A stretch of DNA of 12,079 nucleotides. It comes from Gammaproteobacteria bacterium. GTDB lineage: Bacteria > Pseudomonadota > Gammaproteobacteria > DSM-19610. Every line of letters begins with the position of its first letter. The stretch's first letter is position 1. The position numbers were made by a program, and so were the translations under genes. This document shows, in pieces, positions 7,023 through 12,079 of this stretch. The stretch is from positions 1 through 12,079 of the forward strand of contig JAUXDG010000064.1 of NCBI GenBank assembly GCA_030618475.1, read 5' to 3'. The notes beneath the pieces were generated by a model. It saw only the letters and a list, made by a program, of their open reading frames with translations, did not search any database and had not been told where the DNA came from.

Positions 7023-7181
7023 CTATGTCTGTACTGGTGCGAAATCCATGGCGCATGTCACTGGCCATCTTTGCGCGGCCACTTCATGGCAGGGTGTAAT
7101 CCATAGGGGCAGGGTTAATACATCACCCGCCAGCGGGTGCAGATTCTGAAACTCGATCGAAATGGCTTCGACCTTGTGCAT
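7023..7181 (-). CDS. Predicted 52-aa protein of unknown function at head of hyn operon
   Basis: A short reading frame from ATG at 7181 to TAG at 7023, ending 19 nt before the universal stress gene. It has a good ribosome site, GACGGAGAGCAAC-ATG. The leader before the stress protein is very similar (GACGGAGGAGCACCGC-ATG), which argues that both are translated. The product starts MHKVEAISIEF, is not hydrophobic enough to be a membrane protein, and has two cysteines (C31, C43) with a Cys-His pair (C31-H32); there is no CXXC. I do not recognise a family. It could be a small accessory or regulatory protein, or a leader peptide for the operon. A chance frame is still possible at this length. Confidence 0.5.
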   Translation of the reverse strand: MHKVEAISIEFQNLHPLAGDVLTLPLWITPCHEVAAQRWPVTCAMDFAPVQT

Positions 7182-7292
7182 GTTGCTCTCCGTCGACAGT
7201 TATTGGTTCTGATGTTGGAGTCGAAAGAACATTTGCTTAGGGAGCCTATGATTAATTTGCGACATCATGGCATCCGGGTATTCCACTGCCTG

Positions 7293-7315
7293 CAGGGTGC
7301 GCCGTGCGCACCCTG
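7293..7315. terminator. Perfect 10-bp hairpin between hynD and the hyn operon
   Basis: CAGGGTGCGC (7293-7302) pairs with GCGCACCCTG (7306-7315) around a 3-nt loop. It lies 29 nt after the hynD stop and over 100 nt before the 52-aa gene. There is no T-run on either side, so a classic intrinsic terminator is not certain; it may attenuate or protect the transcript ends between hynD and the operon. Confidence 0.5.
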
Positions 7316-7344
7316 ACAAGGGTTCATTGAATACAATAGAGCTT

Positions 7345-7830
7345 TCATACTTGAGTATCGTCCAATGATTGCCACTTGTAAAGCAGGTCCAGGACCTGGC
7401 TGGCCGCGGCAGGAATGACCCGGGTTACAACATTGCTGGGTGTTTCACCCCAGCCGAATTCAGCCGGCTGAATACCCAGCAACGCACGATTCCGGGGTAA
7501 ACGGTCCTGCAGTCGTGCGATAGTCATTAAATCGACCAGCCCAACCTCATGTACACTGCGTTTTCCATGACCCACAAAATGATCCATTTCAGCGCCGACG
7601 AGCAATTTTACCGTTCCTGGCGCTTCATTAAGTTGAGCTGCGTCAAGCACAATCAGGTTTTCACAATCTTCAATGTCCGGCGCCAGCGTAAAGCTCAAGG
7701 TGCCGCCGTCAAGGTAGGCGACACCCGGCTGGTCAGCGTGGTGCTCACGCAGATAGTTCAGTAAATGGATCCCCAGACCTTCGTCTGTGAGTAAAGTATT
7801 ACCAATACCTAGTACAAGGGTTTGTTGCAT
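7345..7830 (-). CDS. hynD: Hydrogenase maturation endopeptidase (HyaD/HybD/HupD type)
   Basis: A 161-residue nickel-checking protease that trims the C-terminus of the large subunit once Ni has been inserted. The N-terminus VLGIGNTLLTDEG is the family signature. Predicted nickel ligands, by alignment in mind with E. coli HybD (E16, D62, H93), are E17, D63 (VLDA) and H94 (SVHE). Length matches the family. The frame is open further upstream to 8235, but the signature begins immediately after ATG 7830, and longer versions would run antisense through hypC, so I take 7830. The ribosome site is weak. It is on the hyn strand, separated from the structural operon by a 163-bp gap with a hairpin, and divergent from hypC. 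The target is presumably HynL. The symbol hynD is by context. Confidence 0.92.
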   Translation of the reverse strand: MQQTLVLGIGNTLLTDEGLGIHLLNYLREHHADQPGVAYLDGGTLSFTLAPDIEDCENLIVLDAAQLNEAPGTVKLLVGAEMDHFVGHGKRSVHEVGLVDLMTIARLQDRLPRNRALLGIQPAEFGWGETPSNVVTRVIPAAASQVLDLLYKWQSLDDTQV

Positions 7831-7917
7831 AAGCCTGTGACTGTACGGTTTGCGATGAAAAGCGTAAGCTGGTTGCCTGGATACTAACAGTTTGCAACAG
7901 GTCCCGGGAGAGAAAAC
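7831..7917. promoter_or_regulatory. Divergent intergenic region hynD / hypC
   Basis: These 87 bp separate the two start codons and must hold signals for both directions unless transcription enters from elsewhere. It contains an interrupted palindrome, GTTGC (7871-) ... GCAAC, around a centre of about 17 bp, which could bind a regulator. I found no sigma70 or sigma54 match good enough to name. Confidence 0.4.
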
Positions 7918-8145
7918 ATGTGTCTTGGCATTCCGATGCAAATTCAGGAAATTAATGGCTATATGGCCCGCTGTGAAGCGAAAGGTGTGGAGCGCGATGT
8001 CAGTCTGTTCATGCTCCAGGATGAAATGCTGGAAGCCGGTGATCATGTCGTCGTTCATGTCGGATATGCCATTCAGAAAGTCACGCCCCAGGAAGCACGA
8101 ACAGCGTGGGAGCTTTACGATCAGATGCTGACCGGGAGTGAGTAA
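7918..8145 (+). CDS. hypC: Hydrogenase maturation chaperone HypC
   Basis: A 75-residue chaperone that, with HypD, carries the Fe(CN)2CO unit to the precursor of the large subunit. The N-terminus MCLGIP gives the essential Cys2 (after Met removal) and is the family signature. The body, with VHVGYAIQKV and a C-terminal helix ending near TPQEARTAWELYDQM, is typical of HypC/HupF. GGGAGA precedes the ATG. It is the first gene of a tight plus-strand hyp operon; hypA follows 5 nt after the stop. It could be a partner for several hydrogenases if the genome has more than one. Confidence 0.96.
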   Translation: MCLGIPMQIQEINGYMARCEAKGVERDVSLFMLQDEMLEAGDHVVVHVGYAIQKVTPQEARTAWELYDQMLTGSE

Positions 8146-8150
8146 TTGAT

Positions 8151-8510
8151 ATGCACGAATTATCGATCTGCCAGGCATTGATCGATCAGGTGGAGGTGCT
8201 GGCGCGCGAGCAGCGGGCGAGACGCGTCCTTTCACTGGTGGTCGGTGTTGGCCCGCTATCGGGCGTGGAAGGCCGCTTGCTCAAACAGGCCTATCCTGTC
8301 GCTGCGGCGGGCACCCTTGCAGAAGGTTCCGAGCTGGATATCGAAGATCGCCCGATACGTGTACATTGCAAGTCTTGTGGTGAGGATTCTGATGCCACTG
8401 CCAATCGCCTGGTCTGTGCGTTTTGTGGAGACTGGCGAACCGATTTAATCAGCGGTGACGAACTGGTTCTCACCCGGGTCGAATTTGTAAGGGAGCAAAC
8501 GTATGTGTGA
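8151..8510 (+). CDS. hypA: Nickel-insertion protein HypA
   Basis: A 119-residue nickel metallochaperone. It starts MHELSIC: His2 is the nickel ligand and Glu3 is conserved. A zinc site is formed by two CXXC pairs, C73-C76 (CKSC) and C89-C92 (CAFC). It works with HypB to insert Ni into the HynL precursor. The gene overlaps hypB by 8 nt (ATGTGTGA), implying coupled translation. Length and motifs are normal. Confidence 0.96.
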   Translation: MHELSICQALIDQVEVLAREQRARRVLSLVVGVGPLSGVEGRLLKQAYPVAAAGTLAEGSELDIEDRPIRVHCKSCGEDSDATANRLVCAFCGDWRTDLISGDELVLTRVEFVREQTYV

Positions 8511-9324
8511 TACCTGTGGCTGCAATATAACACGCGGCAATCAACACCTGATTGCACCAGGTGGCAAGCTGCACAAAACAGAGCAGGGGAACGAAGCGCT
8601 TAGCGTGCTGAAAAATCTGCTGTCCGAAAATGACCATATGGCAGCACACAACCGTGAGCATTTTGACCGGCACGGTGTATTCGCCGTCAATCTGATGTCG
8701 TCACCCGGTGCCGGCAAGACATCACTGCTCGAAGCCAGTGTGGATGCCCTGAGTGACCGCTACAGAATAGCGGTTATCGAGGGTGACCTGGAGACCGAAA
8801 ACGATGCCCAGCGCATCCGCTCACGGGGAGTGGAAGCCGTGCAGATCACCACCGGCAGCGCCTGCCACCTGGATGCACACATGGTGCACGACGCCTTGCA
8901 TCAACTGAAACTGGAAGATGTCGATATTCTTTTTATCGAAAATGTCGGCAACCTGGTATGCCCGGCCAGCTTTGATCTCGGCCAGCATCGCAATGTGACA
9001 CTGTTGTCTGTGCCGGAGGGCGACGACAAACCTTCCAAGTATCCGGTTATATTCCGCGCTGCCGATCTGGTGGCGCTGACCAAGGTGGATTTGTTGCCGG
9101 TGCTCGATGATTTCAGCACGCAGCGTGCCTGTGACAATGTGCGCGCCCTGGCTAATACCTCGCCAGTCCTCGAACTCAGTGTCAAACAAAGCGACACTAT
9201 GGAGGCGTGGCTGGAGTGGCTGGATCAGGAAGTGGAATACCATCGACAACGTTGCCAGCGGGGCGAGACATTACAGCCGAGGATACAGCCGGATGGCGCC
9301 CGGCTTCACGCGCTGGCAACCTGA
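8503..9324 (+). CDS. hypB: Nickel-binding GTPase HypB
   Basis: A 273-residue GTPase that powers nickel delivery. The N-terminus MCDTCGC has the high-affinity Ni motif CXXCGC (C2, C5, C7) known from E. coli HypB. The region to about residue 57 holds a few scattered His (H15, H24, H45, H49, H53, H57) but not the long His stretch of nickel-storing forms. P-loop SSPGAGKTS (66-74); then EGDLETENDA, GSACHLDA (metal site of the G domain), ENVGNLVCP and TKVDLLP as the GTPase specificity motif. The start at 8503 is inside the hypA end, and the CXXCGC motif begins at residue 2, which fixes it. Confidence 0.96.
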   Translation: MCDTCGCNITRGNQHLIAPGGKLHKTEQGNEALSVLKNLLSENDHMAAHNREHFDRHGVFAVNLMSSPGAGKTSLLEASVDALSDRYRIAVIEGDLETENDAQRIRSRGVEAVQITTGSACHLDAHMVHDALHQLKLEDVDILFIENVGNLVCPASFDLGQHRNVTLLSVPEGDDKPSKYPVIFRAADLVALTKVDLLPVLDDFSTQRACDNVRALANTSPVLELSVKQSDTMEAWLEWLDQEVEYHRQRCQRGETLQPRIQPDGARLHALAT

Positions 9325-9334
9325 GAGTACCGAT

Positions 9335-10468
9335 ATGTCCCGTACTGCCAAACAATGGCTGGCTGAAATTCGCTCATTAGACTTGCCGGATCGGGTCAAG
9401 ATTATGAATGTGTGTGGTGGGCATGAGCGTTCCATCACCATGGCAGGCCTTCGCGGGGCATTACCTTCCTCTATTGAGCTTATTCCGGGCCCCGGTTGCC
9501 CGGTGTGTATTTGCCCGGAGGAGGATGTGTATGAAGCGATTCAACTGGCGCTGAACGAAGATATTACGCTGCTGGCGTTTGGTGACATGCTGCGTGTGCC
9601 GGTGAATGTAGCGAAAAAAGAAATTCGTTCGCTCGAACAGGCCAGGGCCGCGGGTGCGGATATACGGCCGATCGCTTCACCCATGGAAGCGGTAACTATC
9701 GCCCGGGAACAGCCGGATAAAAAAATCGTTTTCTTCGCGGCAGGTTTCGAGACGACGACGGCACCGGTCGCTTCCATGGTCGTTGAAGGTGTAGCAGACA
9801 ATCTGCTGTTGCTGCTGTCCGGGCGGCTGACCTGGCCGGCGATCGCCATGTTGCTGGATTCCGCCAGACCCGGATTTGATACCCTCATTGCACCCGGTCA
9901 TGTGGCAACGGTGATGGGCTCGCGGGAATGGCGCTTTGTTGCCGAAAAACATGGGATTCCGTCTGCCATAGCCGGTTTCAGCCCGGAAAGTCTGCTGGCT
10001 GCAATCTATTCAACACTGCGGCAGCTGATCGAGGGTCAGGCGTTCCTGGATAACTGCTACCCGGAACTGGTACGGGATGAGGGTAATCCCACAGCCAGGC
10101 GACACCTGCAGCAGGCGATGGAGGTCGTGGATGCAAACTGGCGTGGTGTGGGAGTCATACCGGCATCCGGTTTTTCCCTGAGACCCGGGTATCAGGCGCT
10201 GGACGCGCGTCGCCAGTTTCCGGCCTATGCCGATGATTCCCGTAAACGGGCCGGCCAGATGCCGCCCGGTTGCGACTGTGCCCGGGTAGTGCTGGGCAGG
10301 TGTTATCCTGATGAATGTCGCCTGTACGGTAGTGGCTGTACACCGAGGCATCCGATTGGACCCTGTATGGTTTCCGACGAAGGTGCCTGCCGCATCTGGT
10401 GGGCCGGCGGCGTGCGCGAAAACAAACACAATGGACAAACACAGGATCGTGTTGTAACGCATGCATGA
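9335..10468 (+). CDS. hypD: Fe(CN)2CO scaffold protein HypD
   Basis: A 377-residue Fe-S protein on which, with HypC, iron receives its CN and CO ligands. Conserved motifs: VCGGHE (C27, H30, E31), [10 protein letters not shown] (C55, C58), and the C-terminal [4Fe-4S] region with [17 protein letters not shown] and later [11 protein letters not shown]. The frame is open upstream to 9107, but that part overlaps hypB out of frame, and family similarity starts at [11 protein letters not shown] 9335 lies 10 nt after the hypB stop with GAGAG upstream. It ends in an ATGA overlap with hypF. Confidence 0.96.
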   Translation: MSRTAKQWLAEIRSLDLPDRVKIMNVCGGHERSITMAGLRGALPSSIELIPGPGCPVCICPEEDVYEAIQLALNEDITLLAFGDMLRVPVNVAKKEIRSLEQARAAGADIRPIASPMEAVTIAREQPDKKIVFFAAGFETTTAPVASMVVEGVADNLLLLLSGRLTWPAIAMLLDSARPGFDTLIAPGHVATVMGSREWRFVAEKHGIPSAIAGFSPESLLAAIYSTLRQLIEGQAFLDNCYPELVRDEGNPTARRHLQQAMEVVDANWRGVGVIPASGFSLRPGYQALDARRQFPAYADDSRKRAGQMPPGCDCARVVLGRCYPDECRLYGSGCTPRHPIGPCMVSDEGACRIWWAGGVRENKHNGQTQDRVVTHA

Positions 10469-12079
10469 ATCTATTGGCAGCATCCAGCCAGAGGTCTGAC
10501 GACAAGCTGACGGCAGATCATCTGCCGGCAATCCGGTGGCTGCTATCAGGTGTCGTACAGGGTGTCGGGTTCCGTCCATTTGTCTACCGTTTAGCGCGGC
10601 AGCACCGCCTGAAAGGTTGGGTCAGGAACTGCCTTGGACAGGTTGAGATCGTTGCCACTGGAACAACGGATCAACTGCAGGCCTTTGAACAGGGTCTTGT
10701 GCAACGAGCCCCCGCGATAGCGCACCCTGAAATCAGTCACAGTGAGCCAGTGGATGGTGTAACGCTGAAAGACTTCCGGATTCTCGCCAGTGAAACAGCT
10801 CAGGCGAGTGATATTCATGTGCCGCCCGACTATTTTGTCTGTGAAGACTGTCTCGCTGAACTCGATGACCCTCACAATCGCCGTTATCGTTATCCCTTCA
10901 TTAACTGTACCCAGTGCGGGCCGCGCTATACGCTGATCGAGTCTTTACCCTATGACCGGGCGAACACGTCAATGGCACAATTTGATCTGTGCCCGGATTG
11001 CCTGAAGGAATATAACGATGTATCGAACCGGCGCTTTCATGCCGAGCCGGTGGCCTGCGGGCAGTGCGGCCCACAGTTGTTTTTCAGACAGGCTGAGCAA
11101 GAAATTGCCGACAGCGAAGCCGCGCTGGCGGCCTGTATCAGTGCGTTGCACGAAGGACGGGTTGTCGCAGTGAAGGGGGTGGGCGGATACCACCTGATGT
11201 GTAATGCGGCCGACCAGGCAGCAGTACAGCGTTTACGCGATAACAAGTACCGACCGCACAAGCCGCTGGCATTAATGTTACCGGTCAGCGACGGTCTGGC
11301 TCAATTAAACCGTGTGGTGACCCTCAGCGCCGAGGAAACGGCGCTGCTTAGCTCGCCGGGGCGACCGATTATTCTGGGCGCACAACAAGCGGGAAACAGT
11401 CTGTTACAGGCCATTGCGCCCGGTTTGAGTGAAATCGGCGTAATGTTGCCCTACAGTCCCCTGCATCATTTGCTATTGAATGATTTTGGTGGGCCACTGG
11501 TGGCGACCTCGGCGAATATCAGCGGTGAGCCGGTGTTGACTGACAATAGGCTGGTAGAACAGAGATTGGGCGGTGTGGCCGAAGCCTTTCTGCATCACAA
11601 CCGGCCTATTGTGCGTCCGGCGGACGACTCAGTGTACCGCAGCCTGCTGGGAAAACCGCGGCCGATGCGTTTAGGCCGGGGCCATGCGCCCGCTGAACTC
11701 AAGCTGCCGGGTGAGTTGAAGCGACCGGTACTCGCGGTTGGCGGGCATACCAAAAACACCATTTGTCTTGCCTGGGGAGAGCGGGCGGTGCTGTCACCGC
11801 ATGTCGGTGATATGGGCAGCGCGCGTAGTCTCGAGGTATTCGAGCAGCTGATTGCCGATTTGCAACGCCTGTACAAGGTCCGGGCGGAAGTCATTGTGTG
11901 TGATGCTCATCCGGCATACGTGACTTCACGTTGGGCCCGCGGACAGGGGCTGCCGGTGGTCGAGGTGCAACATCATGCCGCACATGCCTCGGCACTGCTT
12001 GGCGAACAGGCTGCGGAGGTGCAGGGCAGTCACCTGGTGTTTACCTGGGACGGGGTCGGCTATGGTGACGATCGAACCC
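10465..12079 (+). CDS. hypF: Carbamoyltransferase HypF (3' end beyond window)
   Basis: Converts carbamoyl phosphate to a thiocarbamate on HypE, the source of the cyanide ligands. The frame is open from ATG 10465 (ATGA overlap with hypD) to the right edge, 538 codons of an expected ~750-780. Domains in order: acylphosphatase ([11 protein letters not shown], catalytic R37); two zinc fingers of the form CX2CX18CX2C (C126-C129-C148-C151 and C176-C179-C198-C201); YrdC-like domain (about 215-400, starting near [14 protein letters not shown]); and the start of the Kae1-like domain, with the metal motif HHAAH at 503-507. No break is seen. hypE would be expected to follow outside the window. Confidence 0.96.
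   Translation, partial: MNLLAASSQRSDDKLTADHLPAIRWLLSGVVQGVGFRPFVYRLARQHRLKGWVRNCLGQVEIVATGTTDQLQAFEQGLVQRAPAIAHPEISHSEPVDGVTLKDFRILASETAQASDIHVPPDYFVCEDCLAELDDPHNRRYRYPFINCTQCGPRYTLIESLPYDRANTSMAQFDLCPDCLKEYNDVSNRRFHAEPVACGQCGPQLFFRQAEQEIADSEAALAACISALHEGRVVAVKGVGGYHLMCNAADQAAVQRLRDNKYRPHKPLALMLPVSDGLAQLNRVVTLSAEETALLSSPGRPIILGAQQAGNSLLQAIAPGLSEIGVMLPYSPLHHLLLNDFGGPLVATSANISGEPVLTDNRLVEQRLGGVAEAFLHHNRPIVRPADDSVYRSLLGKPRPMRLGRGHAPAELKLPGELKRPVLAVGGHTKNTICLAWGERAVLSPHVGDMGSARSLEVFEQLIADLQRLYKVRAEVIVCDAHPAYVTSRWARGQGLPVVEVQHHAAHASALLGEQAAEVQGSHLVFTWDGVGYGDDRT

Noticed and set aside
7831..8235. N-terminal extension of the maturation protease
   Set aside because: It would be antisense through hypC and the start of hypA; the protease signature begins right after the ATG at 7830.
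9107..9334. N-terminal extension of HypD
   Set aside because: It overlaps hypB out of frame; family similarity starts at the ATG at 9335.
1..12079. CRISPR arrays, tRNA or rRNA genes, complete insertion sequences
   Set aside because: No regularly spaced repeats, cloverleaf-like or rRNA-like stretches, or transposase frames were seen.

Overview
This window is a [NiFe]-hydrogenase locus, most likely from a gammaproteobacterium, possibly a sulfur-oxidising or purple-sulfur (Chromatiales-like) lineage. The taxonomy is an inference. It rests on the gene order small subunit - Isp1 - Isp2 - large subunit, known from the hyn operons of Thiocapsa and Allochromatium, and on the style of the proteins; no rRNA or tRNA is present to confirm it.

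Layout. Positions 1-502 (minus) hold most of a NapC/NirT-family membrane tetrahaem cytochrome c that runs off the left edge. Positions 503-755 are non-coding and carry a candidate promoter with an FNR-like box for that gene. Positions 757-983 are a small insertion-like element (about 0.23 kb) with perfect 34-bp inverted ends. Its right end forms the stop codon of the hydrogenase large subunit. Positions 981-7181 (minus) form a tight operon, read from right to left: a 52-aa unknown protein, a two-domain universal stress protein, a HupH C-domain protein, hynS (Tat-exported, C-terminally anchored small subunit), isp1 (cytochrome b-like), isp2 (HdrD-like Fe-S protein) and hynL. The junctions are overlaps (TAATG, ATGA) or gaps of 2-19 nt. 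Upstream of it, on the same strand, lies hynD, the processing endopeptidase (7345-7830). Divergent from hynD, across only 87 bp, runs the plus-strand maturation operon hypC-hypA-hypB-hypD-hypF, with hypF cut by the right edge.

How it works together. HypA/HypB deliver nickel. HypF, HypD and HypC build and carry the Fe(CN)2CO centre. HynD removes the 15-residue tail of HynL after His558. The HynSL dimer is exported by Tat through the HynS signal and held at the membrane. Electrons from H2 pass to Isp1 and Isp2, which by family analogy link to quinone or a cytoplasmic thiol/sulfur (heterodisulfide-type) reaction. HynS has the ordinary four-cysteine proximal cluster, not the six-cysteine form of O2-tolerant enzymes, so it is expected to be a standard (group 1e) hydrogenase.

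The least ordinary parts are the inverted-repeat element placed exactly on the hynL stop codon, the 52-aa gene and the universal stress protein at the head of the hydrogenase operon, and an FNR-like box placed at -41.5 of the predicted cytochrome promoter.
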